Part shown: positions 23,969 through 32,141 of the stretch, piece after piece
Layout of the letters: the number at the start of each line of letters is the position of its first letter
Position numbering within the stretch: the stretch's first letter is position 1
Assembly (NCBI RefSeq): GCF_000298215.1
Contig: NZ_BAHD01000070.1
Coordinates: 1 to 33,315, forward strand
DNA from: Kineosphaera limosa NBRC 100340
GTDB taxonomy: Bacteria > Actinomycetota > Actinomycetes > Actinomycetales > Dermatophilaceae
Reading direction: 5' to 3'
Length of the DNA stretch: 33,315 nt
The notes under the pieces: model-generated
What the model was told of the DNA's origin: nothing
Database searches by the model: none
Seen by the model: only the letters and a program-made list of their open reading frames with translations
Position numbers and translations under genes: made by a program

Positions 23969-25273
23969 ATGGCCGAGCCCGGCCTGACAGCTTGCCTCAT
24001 CGTCAAGGACGAAGCGGCGGCTCTGCCGTCGTGCCTGGCCGCCCTCGATCGAATCCGGCCGGTCCTTCGCGAGATCTGCGTCTACGACACGGGCTCCGGC
24101 GACGGCACGCCCGAGCTTGCCCGTCGCTCGGGCTGCCGCGTGGTCGAGGGCTACTGGGACGACGACTTCGCCCGTGCGAGGAACGCGGCGATGGACCTCG
24201 CGCAGACGGACTGGGTGCTCTCCATCGACGCCGATGAGCAGCTCGTGACCGAGACCGACCGCATGCGGCGGCTCCTGGAGTTCGCCCGGCGAGAGCGGTT
24301 GGACACCCTCGTCCTCGACATGGACGACGTGCGGGACGGCGTCTGCGTCAGCAGCTCCCCGCTGGTGCGGATGTTTCGACCCGACGTCGCCCAGTTCCGG
24401 AATCGGGTGCACGAGATCATCGCCGCACGGAACGGCTCCACGCTTCGGGGGGCCCGCGTCGGCAGACCTGTCGCCCACATCGCCCATCACGGATACGGAC
24501 CGTCGGCGGCGATGGAACGGCGCAGGGAACGCAACAGCCGGCTGGGTGACGTGGAGGTCAGCGAGCTCCTGGCCCAGGGTGCCGACGCCGACCGACTCGT
24601 CGAGGCGTTGGTGAACCGCGGGCGATCACGGTCGATCGGCGGCGAGCAGGCGGCAGGGATCGAGGACTGGGAGTCCGCGCGCCGACTCGCCACGACGTCG
24701 CCCTTCCGCACCTGGGCCGGTGAACTCCTCGCATCCGCGCATATCGAACGTCGGGACTTTGCGGCCGTGAGCTCGATCCTGACGGAGCTGAGCCGTGAAG
24801 GTTCGGACCCGGAGCAGCTGGCCTGGCTGGCAGGTCGGGCCTTCGCAGCGGCGGGTCAGCCGCGCGAAGCGCTGGAGTGTATGCGTCAGGTGACCCAGCC
24901 GACCTCGGCGCTGGGTCTGCAAGGGGGGCTCGCCCCGGTGCTGCAGGCTCGCATGATGGCCGCGGCCGAAGTCGGGGACACGGAGACGGCGATCGAAGCT
25001 GCCCTTCCACTCCTGGCTCGGCACGGGGTCGTCCACGGATTCGGTCGACTGGTGCTGTTGTGCTGGGCGCCCCGGCCGCCCGAGGCCTTGGCCGCCAGGC
25101 TGCTGGCGGAAGGCGTCGCGCACCGCACCGCGCTCGTTCAAGAGTTCGCCCGCTGGGGCGAGGCAGGCCTGGCGGTGTCCGCCGCACTGGCAGATGAGGG
25201 CCCCCAGGTGGCTCGACCGGCCCCGTTGGCAGGCCTTTCGGAAAATGCCGGCAGAGAATCCTCAACGCCGTGA
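23969..25273 (+). CDS. family 2 glycosyltransferase with TPR-like C-terminus (GT-B2, intact motifs)
   Basis: A 434-residue protein 11 bases after the preceding stop codon. Motifs match GT-B1: ACLIVKDE, CVYDTGSGDGT (DTGSGD 40-45), EGYWDDDFARARN, IDADEQ (DADE 87-90) and RNRVHEII (His148-Glu149), followed by AHIAHHGY. The helical C-terminal half is typical of GT2-TPR proteins that may bind flagellin directly. No strong ribosome binding site is visible, so translation may depend on the upstream gene. The 3' end contains the -35 element of the flagellin promoter (CTCA at 25261-25264), which packs the operon tightly against the flagellin gene. Confidence 0.85.
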   Translation: MAEPGLTACLIVKDEAAALPSCLAALDRIRPVLREICVYDTGSGDGTPELARRSGCRVVEGYWDDDFARARNAAMDLAQTDWVLSIDADEQLVTETDRMRRLLEFARRERLDTLVLDMDDVRDGVCVSSSPLVRMFRPDVAQFRNRVHEIIAARNGSTLRGARVGRPVAHIAHHGYGPSAAMERRRERNSRLGDVEVSELLAQGADADRLVEALVNRGRSRSIGGEQAAGIEDWESARRLATTSPFRTWAGELLASAHIERRDFAAVSSILTELSREGSDPEQLAWLAGRAFAAAGQPREALECMRQVTQPTSALGLQGGLAPVLQARMMAAAEVGDTETAIEAALPLLARHGVVHGFGRLVLLCWAPRPPEALAARLLAEGVAHRTALVQEFARWGEAGLAVSAALADEGPQVARPAPLAGLSENAGRESSTP

Positions 25274-25288
25274 CGCGCCGGCCGATGG
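25261..25288 (+). promoter_or_regulatory. sigma-28 (FliA)-like promoter of the canonical flagellin
   Basis: CTCA (25261-25264), a 16-base spacer and GCCGATGG (25281-25288), 128 bases before ATG 25417. The -35 lies inside the last codons of the upstream glycosyltransferase. The leader contains a hairpin CCCCGGC (25306-25312) / GCCGGGG (25317-25323), which may stabilise the flagellin mRNA or end the upstream transcript. Confidence 0.7.
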
Positions 25289-25416
25289 ACCAGTGTCGGG
25301 AAAGACCCCGGCACCAGCCGGGGCCGTAATGCCTCGACAGGGCGCTTTCATCACGAAGGCCCCTCGGGACCGCCAGGGAAGGTGGCCCGGACCCCTTATC
25401 CACGAAGGAGAACATC

Positions 25417-26229
25417 ATGGGTCTGCAGATCAACACCAACGTCGCCGCCCTCAACGCGTACCGCAACCTCACGGGCACGCAGGGCTCCATGCAGACGAGC
25501 CTCGAGCGCTTGTCTTCTGGTCTTCGGATCAACCGGGCCGCGGATGACGCTGCTGGTCTGGCGATCTCGGAGAAGCTGCGCACGCAGGTCAACGGTCTCA
25601 ACCAGGCCGTCAGCAACGCGCAGGACGGCATCAGCATGGTTCAGACCGCCGAAGGCGCGATGAACGAGGTCCACTCAATGCTTCAGCGCATGCGCACGCT
25701 GGCCGTCCAGGCGGCCAACGGGACCAACAGCACCGAGAACCTCGCCCAGCTCAACGCGGAGGTCACGCAGCTCAAGTCGGAGATTCAGTCGATCGGCTCG
25801 CGGACCAACTTCAACGGCCTGCAGCTGATCGATGGCACAAACGCCACGGTGACGCTGCAGGTGGGCGCCAACGCCGCCGACCAGATGCTTGTCTCTCTGG
25901 GCAACCTGGGGGACATCGACCTGAGCGGCGTCGACTTCTCCGACGCGGCAGCTGCCGCCGAGTCCATCACGGCGCTGACCTCGGCGATCGACACCCTGTC
26001 CACGCAGCGTGCGGGTCTCGGTGCGACGCAGAACCGCCTCGAGCACACCATCAAGAACCTCTCGGTGTCGGCGGAGAACCTGGCCGCCTCCGAGAGCCGC
26101 GTCCGCGACACCGACATGGCGAAGGAAATGACGAACTTCACCCGTTCGCAGATCCTGCAGCAGGCCGGCACCGCGATGCTCGCTCAGGCCAACCAGTCGA
26201 CGCAGGGCGTCCTGCGCCTCCTGGGCTGA
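25417..26229 (+). CDS. fliC: flagellin, main filament subunit
   Basis: A 270-residue compact flagellin, with AAGGAGAAC at 25406-25414 giving a strong start at ATG 25417. The N-terminal D0/D1 is canonical (LQINTNVAALNAYRNL; RLSSGLRINRAADDAAGLAISEKLRTQ), as is the C-terminal one (SESRVRDTDMAKEMTNFTRSQIL, ending QGVLRLLG). The central region (about residues 145-195) is very short, with a Ser/Asp/Ala-rich surface stretch that could carry O-glycans. It is exported by the flagellar type III apparatus and capped by FliD; FliS, encoded downstream, is its chaperone. The name hag is an alternative to fliC in Gram-positives. Among the flagellin-like genes here it is the only one that is both intact and canonical. 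Confidence 0.95.
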   Translation: MGLQINTNVAALNAYRNLTGTQGSMQTSLERLSSGLRINRAADDAAGLAISEKLRTQVNGLNQAVSNAQDGISMVQTAEGAMNEVHSMLQRMRTLAVQAANGTNSTENLAQLNAEVTQLKSEIQSIGSRTNFNGLQLIDGTNATVTLQVGANAADQMLVSLGNLGDIDLSGVDFSDAAAAAESITALTSAIDTLSTQRAGLGATQNRLEHTIKNLSVSAENLAASESRVRDTDMAKEMTNFTRSQILQQAGTAMLAQANQSTQGVLRLLG

Positions 26230-26257
26230 TCTGACAACCGGATAGTCGCTTGACCCC

Positions 26258-26297
26258 GAGGGGGCGTGGGCTAAGCGCCCGCGCCCCCTCTTAGGTT
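26258..26297 (+). terminator. intrinsic terminator after flagellin
   Basis: 26258-26271 pairs with 26277-26290 over 14 positions (one G-T wobble) with a TAAGC loop, followed by TTAGGTTTT. It separates the flagellin transcript from fliD and probably allows partial read-through, since I see no sigma-28-like box before fliD. Confidence 0.85.
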
Positions 26298-26332
26298 TTC
26301 GCGACCCGACTCCACGGAAGGAGAGGACAACC

Positions 26333-27685
26333 ATGGCCATTTCTGTCTCCGGTCTCAGCAGCGGTATCAACACTGCCGACCTGGTCTCCAAGCTCATGCA
26401 GGCGGAGCGACTCTCGGGCAAGGGCCTCACGACCAGCAAGAACACGGCCCAGTCGCTCGTCACGACGTTGACGACGCTCAACGGGCAGATGAAGTCGCTC
26501 GGTGACGCGGCGAAAGCGCTCGTGCCCGACGTTCTTACCGGCGGCGGCTCGGCCTTCACCAGTGTCACCGCGACCTCGTCGAACAAGGACATCGCCACGG
26601 CGACGACCACCGACAAGGCAGTGGCAGGCTCGCTGACGTTCACCGTCAAGAGCATCGCTGCGGCGGGCTCTGGAGCCTTCGACAGGACCTTCGCCGCCGG
26701 TGAGAGCATCAGCGCCGACGCGTTCTCGTTCCACGTCGGTTCGGGCGAGAAGGTGGCGGCGATCGATGTCAAGGCCGGCGCCACGATCCAGGAGGTCGCC
26801 GCTCTCATCAACCAGAGCGACTCCGGCGTCAAGGCGACCACCGTGCAGGTCGCGCCGAACACGTTCAAGCTTCAGCTCACGTCCGCGACGACGGGGGCAC
26901 AGAGCGGCGTCAACGTCACCGACGGTTCGACGACGCCGATGGCCTCGTCGGTGCTCGGCGAGTTCAAGACGCTTACCGAGGCGAAGGACACCGTGCTGAC
27001 GATCGGGTCGGGGGCGAATGCCTACGACATCACATCGCCGACCCGCGACGTCAAGGAGATCATGCCGGGCGTGACGATCACTCCCGTCAAGGCCGACCCG
27101 ACGACCCCAGTGACGCTCGACTTCACGGCCGACGTCGAGGGGATGGCCACGAAGGTAGAGGCGTTCGTCAAGGCGGCCAACGAGGCGCTCGGCACGATCT
27201 CGAAGAACAACAAGTGGGACCCGGAGAAGAAGTCGGGCGGTGCCTTGACGGGGGACTCGATGACCCGTGCTCTGTCGACGGACATCCAGAACGCCTTCAT
27301 CGGTTCGAGCACCGCGTTGCCCTCGTCGATCGGCATCAGCATCGAGCGCGACGGCACTCTGAAGTTCGACAAGACGAAGTTCGTCGCGAACTTCAACAGC
27401 GACCCCGAGTCGGTGACCAAGGCCGCGGGTGATATCGCGACCAAGGTTGGTCAGGTGAGTAAGCAGGCCACGAGTGCTGCCGATGGGACGTTGACGTTGC
27501 GGATCCAGGCCGGGCAGTCTTCGGTAAAGGACTACACGGCCCAGCTGACCAAGTTCGAGGAACGAATGACTCTGCGAGAAGCGACTCTCAAGCAGCAGTT
27601 CAGTGCCATGGAGTCACTGCTGTCGAAGATGCAGGCCCAGGGCAACTGGCTCTCGGGCCAGCTGGCTTCGTTGCCTACGTATTGA
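26333..27685 (+). CDS. fliD: flagellar hook-associated protein 2, filament cap
   Basis: A 450-residue protein from ATG 26333 (GGAAGGAGAGGA upstream). The N-terminus (ISVSGLSSGINTADLVSKLMQAER) is the FliD_N signature: a short coil with LSSGIDT-like residues. The middle contains FliD domain sequences, including TIQEVAALINQSDSGV and SIGISIERDGTLKFDKTKF. The C-terminus is a coiled coil (LREATLKQQFSAMESLLSKMQAQGNWL), which matches the leg domain that contacts the filament end. It caps the growing filament and folds flagellin at the tip. It is followed by fliS 29 bases later and likely forms an operon with it and the next gene. Confidence 0.95.
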   Translation: MAISVSGLSSGINTADLVSKLMQAERLSGKGLTTSKNTAQSLVTTLTTLNGQMKSLGDAAKALVPDVLTGGGSAFTSVTATSSNKDIATATTTDKAVAGSLTFTVKSIAAAGSGAFDRTFAAGESISADAFSFHVGSGEKVAAIDVKAGATIQEVAALINQSDSGVKATTVQVAPNTFKLQLTSATTGAQSGVNVTDGSTTPMASSVLGEFKTLTEAKDTVLTIGSGANAYDITSPTRDVKEIMPGVTITPVKADPTTPVTLDFTADVEGMATKVEAFVKAANEALGTISKNNKWDPEKKSGGALTGDSMTRALSTDIQNAFIGSSTALPSSIGISIERDGTLKFDKTKFVANFNSDPESVTKAAGDIATKVGQVSKQATSAADGTLTLRIQAGQSSVKDYTAQLTKFEERMTLREATLKQQFSAMESLLSKMQAQGNWLSGQLASLPTY

Positions 27686-27714
27686 CATTCGTCGCCAATC
27701 GAAAGAGATGATGC

Positions 27715-28104
27715 ATGAGCACCCAGGCCCAACTCCGCAATCGCTACGCGCGTGAAGCCGTCGCAACGGCTACGCCCGCGCAGCTCCTGATGATGCTGTA
27801 TGACCGCCTCATCAAGGACCTGAACGCGGCGGAGACGGGTCTGGGTGCTCGTGACATTCAAGCAACGCACTCCGCGCTCATCCATGCCCAGGACATCGTG
27901 CACGAGCTAAGTGCGACGCTCGACACGACGCTGTGGAAGGAAGGCGAGGCGTTGCAGCGCCTCTATGCATGGGTCATCGAGCAGCTCATCGAGGCGAACA
28001 TGACCAAGGACGTGCAATTCGTGCACAATGCCCGCGAGGTCGTCGAGCCGATCCGCGACGCCTGGCATCAGGTGGCGAGTGCCGGCGTCACCGGGCAGAG
28101 CTGA
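27715..28104 (+). CDS. fliS: flagellin export chaperone FliS
   Basis: A 129-residue all-helical protein with the FliS pattern: RNRYAREAVATATPAQLLMMLYDRLIKDL, a helix with IHAQDIVHELSATLD, then LYAWVIEQLIEANM and a final helix. It binds the C-terminal D0 of flagellin in the cytosol and prevents premature assembly. AAAGAGATG upstream gives a fair ribosome binding site for ATG 27715. It is the expected partner of the canonical flagellin; whether it can bind the altered C-terminus of the protein at 704 is doubtful. Confidence 0.93.
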   Translation: MSTQAQLRNRYAREAVATATPAQLLMMLYDRLIKDLNAAETGLGARDIQATHSALIHAQDIVHELSATLDTTLWKEGEALQRLYAWVIEQLIEANMTKDVQFVHNAREVVEPIRDAWHQVASAGVTGQS

Positions 28105-28169
28105 CCGGGCCCGCAACTCGACGCATAGACACCCCGACCGTCAGGTCGACGAAGGTCCAGGAGACACGG

Positions 28170-28478
28170 ATGAGTGTGGCGAAGTGGGAGCAGGCCCTCA
28201 TGGCGATGGAGGACGAGCTCGACGTCCACGAGGCTCAGGTGCGCACGGGGGAGGCCACGATGGTCCCCGCATGGGAGGCCCCAGGTGACCTGGGACCGCT
28301 GCCGCCCCAGCTCGCCGAGCGCGTGATGAGCCTCGTGCGCCGTATCGGCCTGCTGTCAACGTTCGTGCAGTTTCAACTCGTGGCTGCGGAAAGCGACCTC
28401 AAGCACCTGGAACACCGTACCGAAAGCAGGGGCACCGGCAATCGCGCTGTTGCGTTGTTCCTCGACGCCTCCGTGTGA
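28170..28478 (+). CDS. small helical protein, FliT/FlgN-like in position
   Basis: A 102-residue helical protein from ATG 28170 (CCAGGAG upstream), 65 bases after fliS. The helices (VAKWEQALMAMEDELDVHEAQ; LAERVMSLVRRIGLLSTFVQFQ) and an LPPQLAER linker fit a short export chaperone. Its place between fliS and flgK is where FliT (for FliD) or FlgN (for FlgK/FlgL) is often found. Sequence identity to either is not recognisable by eye, so I give no symbol. Confidence 0.7.
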   Translation: MSVAKWEQALMAMEDELDVHEAQVRTGEATMVPAWEAPGDLGPLPPQLAERVMSLVRRIGLLSTFVQFQLVAAESDLKHLEHRTESRGTGNRAVALFLDASV

Positions 28479-28524
28479 GGCTTCCGTGCAGGCTAACTGA
28501 TTGCTACGAGATCTCGGCATAACG

Positions 28525-28552
28525 CTTTACCCATCCTCGCGTCAACCGATAA
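28525..28552 (+). promoter_or_regulatory. sigma-28-like promoter of flgK-flgL
   Basis: ACCGATAA (28545-28552) with CTTT 16 bases upstream (28525-28528). The -10-like half is one base from GCCGATAA and the -35 half is weaker. It lies 84 bases before ATG 28637. Confidence 0.5.
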
Positions 28553-28636
28553 GAGATACGAGCGTTCAGGCGCCGCCAGCGCGGGCCACGACCGTCAAAC
28601 GCACGCCACCACGACTCACGGATGAGGGATAGACCC

Positions 28637-30082
28637 ATGGCATTCAGCGGCCTGATCATCGGCCAGTCAGCGGTTCACGCTGCGCAACGTGGCCTGGATG
28701 TCACCGGCCAGAACATCTCCAACGCGGCCACGCCGGGCTACACGCGTCAGCGCGTCGACCTCGAAGCCGTCGGCGGTCCCGGTGTCCCCGCGTTCTGGTC
28801 CCAGTACAACGGCGTGGGTGAGGGCGTTCGAGTCACCGGCGTCACCCGCATGAACGACGAGTTTCTCGAGGCTCGGGCTCGCAACTCGAACGCGGCGCTC
28901 GGCAACCTGCAAGAGCAGGCCAAGACCATGGCGGCGATCGAGCGCGCAGTGGGCGAACCCAGCGACACCGGCCTGCAGAAGAAGTTGGCCGAATTCTGGA
29001 ACTCCTGGGCCACCGCCGGCAACAGTCCTACCGCCGCCAACCAGGCCCCACGCGCCGCGGCGTTGGAGAACGGTGTCAACGCTGCGGCGCAACTGAACCT
29101 CATGGGCAACTCCCTGGCCACGCAGTACGCCGACACCGTCAGCGAGCTGGAGGCGAACGTCACCGACATCAACAAGATGGCCGAGGACGTCGCCAAGCTC
29201 AACGCGGCGATTCGCAACAACAACATCGCCCGAGTGCCCTCGAACGAGTTGCTCGACCAACGCGACGTGCTCATCGCGAAGATCTCCCAACTGACCGGCG
29301 CTACCGTGCGGCCCGCCCAAGCGGATCAGGACGCCCCCTTCAACAGCCAGGCCGTCGACGTCATGATCGGCGACAGAATGCTCGTGAACGGCACCAATGC
29401 CAACGCGCTGATGGTCAACGACCCCAACTGGGGCGAATACCCGGACGACGGCAGCCAACCTGGTGCCATCTCCATCGAATGGGACCCCACCGTCGGCGAC
29501 GACGGATACGCCGGCGACGCCGACATCGCCTCCGGTCGTGTCAGCGGCCAGTTGAAGAACCTCAACGAGACGATCCCGGACTACCTGTCGCAGTTCGACG
29601 CCATCGCAAAGCAGCTCGCCGGCCTCGTCAACAACCAGCAGGGACAGGGCTTCACCGTCGAGGGGACGCCCGGTGCGGATCTGTTCATCGCTCAGGGCGG
29701 CGGCGGGATCACTGCGCGCAACATTCGGGTCGATCCGGACGCGACCGCCAACTCCCTGGCCGTCAACAGCACAGCTACGACGATGGACGGCAAGAACGCC
29801 CAAGCCATGGCTCGCCACATCAGCCACAAGGATGGGCCCGATGCGACCTACAACGCCATGGTCGTTCAGCTCGGCGTGCAGACCCAGTCGGTCAACCGCA
29901 ACGTGGCCGTGCAACAGAACGTCGTCATCAAGGCCGAGGACGCTCGGGACAACGTGGCCGGCGTCTCCCTCAACGAAGAGATGACCAACCTCATCAAGTT
30001 CCAGCACTCCTTCAGTGCCGCCGCCAAGTTCATCGGCGTCATCGATCAGACGCTGGACACCCTCATCCACATGACCCGCTGA
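28637..30082 (+). CDS. flgK: flagellar hook-associated protein 1
   Basis: A 481-residue protein. I chose ATG 28637 (MAFSGLIIGQSAVHAAQRGLD) over 28622 because it gives the normal FlgK N-terminus and has GAGGGAT upstream. The rod-type motif NISNAATPGYTRQRVDLE is intact and matches FlgK/FlgE-family D0. The C-terminus (VAGVSLNEEMTNLIKFQHSFSAAAKFI...LDTLI) is the standard FlgK end that forms the hook-filament junction. The middle domain is acidic. It is followed by flgL 15 bases later and is co-transcribed with it. Confidence 0.95.
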   Translation: MAFSGLIIGQSAVHAAQRGLDVTGQNISNAATPGYTRQRVDLEAVGGPGVPAFWSQYNGVGEGVRVTGVTRMNDEFLEARARNSNAALGNLQEQAKTMAAIERAVGEPSDTGLQKKLAEFWNSWATAGNSPTAANQAPRAAALENGVNAAAQLNLMGNSLATQYADTVSELEANVTDINKMAEDVAKLNAAIRNNNIARVPSNELLDQRDVLIAKISQLTGATVRPAQADQDAPFNSQAVDVMIGDRMLVNGTNANALMVNDPNWGEYPDDGSQPGAISIEWDPTVGDDGYAGDADIASGRVSGQLKNLNETIPDYLSQFDAIAKQLAGLVNNQQGQGFTVEGTPGADLFIAQGGGGITARNIRVDPDATANSLAVNSTATTMDGKNAQAMARHISHKDGPDATYNAMVVQLGVQTQSVNRNVAVQQNVVIKAEDARDNVAGVSLNEEMTNLIKFQHSFSAAAKFIGVIDQTLDTLIHMTR

Positions 30083-30097
30083 AAGGGGTGATTTGAC

Positions 30098-31000
30098 ATG
30101 TCGTCACTGCGCATCACGCAGAACTCGATGAACCGGACCCAGATGGCCGGCCTCAATACGTCCCTCGGTCGCCTTCAGCAGACGCAGGAGCAGCTCACCA
30201 CGGGAAAGCGTCTCAACCGACCCTCCGATGACCCGGTGGGTACAGTCTCCGCGCTGCGCTTCCGCTCCGAGCAGAGTCAGCTCGCCCAATTCGGACGGAA
30301 CATCGCCGACGGCCTCGACCGACTCGGTATGGCAGACAACACGCTGACGCAGACGAACAACATGACTCAGCGCATTCGCGTGCAGACGGTGGCCGCGCTC
30401 AACGGCACCAACGGTCCGGACCAGCTGAAGGCTTATGCGGCCGAGATCAGGGAGCTGCGCGCCGGCCTGCTGCAGCAGGCCAACAGCAGCTATGCCGGAG
30501 TTTCGCTCTTCGGCGGCACGTCTTCGAACGATGTCGCCTTCCATACCACCACTGGGTCCTTCTTGGGTAACGATGATCCGGTGATGCGCACCATCAGTGA
30601 AGCGGCGGATGAGGCGGGCCAACTCAACGTCGGGGTGAGCGGGCAAGAGGCCTTTGGGTCCGCGCTCGAAGCCGACACAGGCGCACTCGATGCGCTCGCA
30701 ACGGCCATCGAGAATGGCGACTTGGACGGCATGAGGGCCGGCCTGGAGGCTGTCGACAATCTGCGCGATAACATCCTCAACGTGCAGGCCACCGTCGGCG
30801 CCCGCGTCAACCGCTTGCAGGGTCTTGTCGAGCTCAACGGGCGTCAGGACGACGCCTCCAAGATCGCGCTGAGCAAGGTCGAAGACACCGACTTTCAGCA
30901 GGCCGCGATGGACCTGGGGGTGCAGTCGGCCTCCTATCAGGCGGCCCTCGCGGCGTCGGCCAAGGTCATTCAGCCTTCGCTGATGGACTTCCTGCGCTGA
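30098..31000 (+). CDS. flgL: flagellar hook-associated protein 3
   Basis: A 300-residue protein with a flagellin-like N-terminus (RITQNSMNRTQMAGLNTSLGRLQQTQEQLTTGKRLNRPSDDPV), the FlgL signature in which PSDDPV replaces the flagellin AADDAAG. The D1 coil ends QQANSSYAGVSLFGGT, and the C-terminus (LSKVEDTDFQQAAMDLGVQSASYQAALAASAKV...LMDFLR) is standard. It is the second hook-filament junction protein. AAGGGGTG upstream gives the ribosome binding site. Confidence 0.95.
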   Translation: MSSLRITQNSMNRTQMAGLNTSLGRLQQTQEQLTTGKRLNRPSDDPVGTVSALRFRSEQSQLAQFGRNIADGLDRLGMADNTLTQTNNMTQRIRVQTVAALNGTNGPDQLKAYAAEIRELRAGLLQQANSSYAGVSLFGGTSSNDVAFHTTTGSFLGNDDPVMRTISEAADEAGQLNVGVSGQEAFGSALEADTGALDALATAIENGDLDGMRAGLEAVDNLRDNILNVQATVGARVNRLQGLVELNGRQDDASKIALSKVEDTDFQQAAMDLGVQSASYQAALAASAKVIQPSLMDFLR

Positions 31001-31031
31001 GCTAAGGCCCGCGCTCGGCGCTGGCGCGCTA

Positions 31032-31067
31032 CGGCCCCCGGGTGACCCCGCGTCACCTCGGGGGCCG
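31032..31067 (+). terminator. terminator hairpin after flgL
   Basis: 31032-31046 pairs with 31052-31067 (nine C/G-rich pairs, one bulged A, six more pairs) around a CCCGC loop. It marks the end of the flagellar block in this window. Confidence 0.75.
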
Positions 31068-31136
31068 CGGCGTGCCCGGTCTCGTTGCGCGCGAACGCGT
31101 CGTCGGGTTCAGGGGAACAAATAGGGTGGGGCGATC

Positions 31137-32039
31137 ATGGTTCGCGAAGTGTCATTTCTGGTCAACGGTGGGCAGCTGTCGGCGATCGACCACGGGGGAG
31201 TGGGTCGGCCGGTCGTGCTGGTCCACGCGCCCGGATTCAACGCCCTCGATTGGGGCGCGGTGATCGCAGGCGTCGAGGGGCGCGTCGTGTCTGTCGACCT
31301 GCGCGGGCACGGCCGCAGTCGAGCCCCGATCGTGCCGGGCGATCAGCTGTGGCAGGACCTGGTGACCGTCGTCGACGGGCTGCAGCTCCAGCGGCCGGTC
31401 CTCGTTGCGCTCGGCATGAGCGGAGCCATCGCGCTGCAGGCCGCCACCCACGCTCCCGGTGGGTTCGCGGCGCTCGTCCTCATCAACGGCTCCTGCGCCA
31501 CCAGCCCCGAGCGGATGCAGCAAGAGTTCGCACTCCTCGACAACGCCCACCCCGGCGAGATGCTGGGCGACCGGTTCGCCCTCGGCCGGCTCGGCGACCC
31601 GCCCGACCGCGCGGCCTTCGCCGAGCACGCCCTGCAGAAGCTCCGCGGCGACTGGTGGGTGCCCGGCGAGCACCTCACCCTCGACCTCATCGAACGCAAC
31701 ATCGTCGATCACGACGACGGCAGCTTCACCCTCGCGCCCACGCCGGAGGCCGTCCGGGCCTGCTTCGTGTACGAGCCCGGCCCGGCTTTCCCGAGCATCC
31801 GCCTGTACGACGACCTCGACCTGCCCATCTGGCTCATCGGCAGCCCCGACGGCTTCGACCCCGCCGGCCCCGACGAGGTTCAGCAGCTTGCGAGCCGCAA
31901 GGCCACCGTGCAGGCCCGGGTGCTGCCCGGCGGCCAGTACCTGCAGCACACCGCGCCCCGCGACGTCATCGACACCATCAGCCTCGCCCTGCTCGACCTC
32001 GACGGCGTCCCCGCCGACGAGCACGACATCCGCTGCTGA
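31137..32039 (+). CDS. alpha/beta hydrolase fold protein
   Basis: A 300-residue protein starting at ATG 31137, preceded by a G-rich GGGTGGGG. It has the order of the fold: VVLVHAPGFNALDWGAVI (oxyanion region), SVDLRGHGRS, the nucleophile elbow VALGMSGAIAL (Ser about 102, GMSGA instead of the usual GxSxG), LIGSPDGFDPAG and a C-terminal GGQYLQHTAPRDVI with the likely catalytic His. A helical cap lies in between. The substrate cannot be inferred. There is no signal peptide and no sign of a link with the flagellar genes. Confidence 0.8.
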   Translation: MVREVSFLVNGGQLSAIDHGGVGRPVVLVHAPGFNALDWGAVIAGVEGRVVSVDLRGHGRSRAPIVPGDQLWQDLVTVVDGLQLQRPVLVALGMSGAIALQAATHAPGGFAALVLINGSCATSPERMQQEFALLDNAHPGEMLGDRFALGRLGDPPDRAAFAEHALQKLRGDWWVPGEHLTLDLIERNIVDHDDGSFTLAPTPEAVRACFVYEPGPAFPSIRLYDDLDLPIWLIGSPDGFDPAGPDEVQQLASRKATVQARVLPGGQYLQHTAPRDVIDTISLALLDLDGVPADEHDIRC

Positions 32040-32141
32040 CGCCCTTTTCGCTGTCCACAAGGTGGCGGCGTGGCGGCGCGCATCCACAGGCTGGGCCGGC
32101 GATCCCGGCGGACGTCTGTGTCGGCGGGCCATCCTCAGGGC

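Noticed and set aside
24558-25637. 359-codon minus-strand frame spanning the end of GT-B2 and the flagellin start
   Set aside because: It is antisense to two certain genes and to the promoter region, and is Arg/Pro-rich without motifs.
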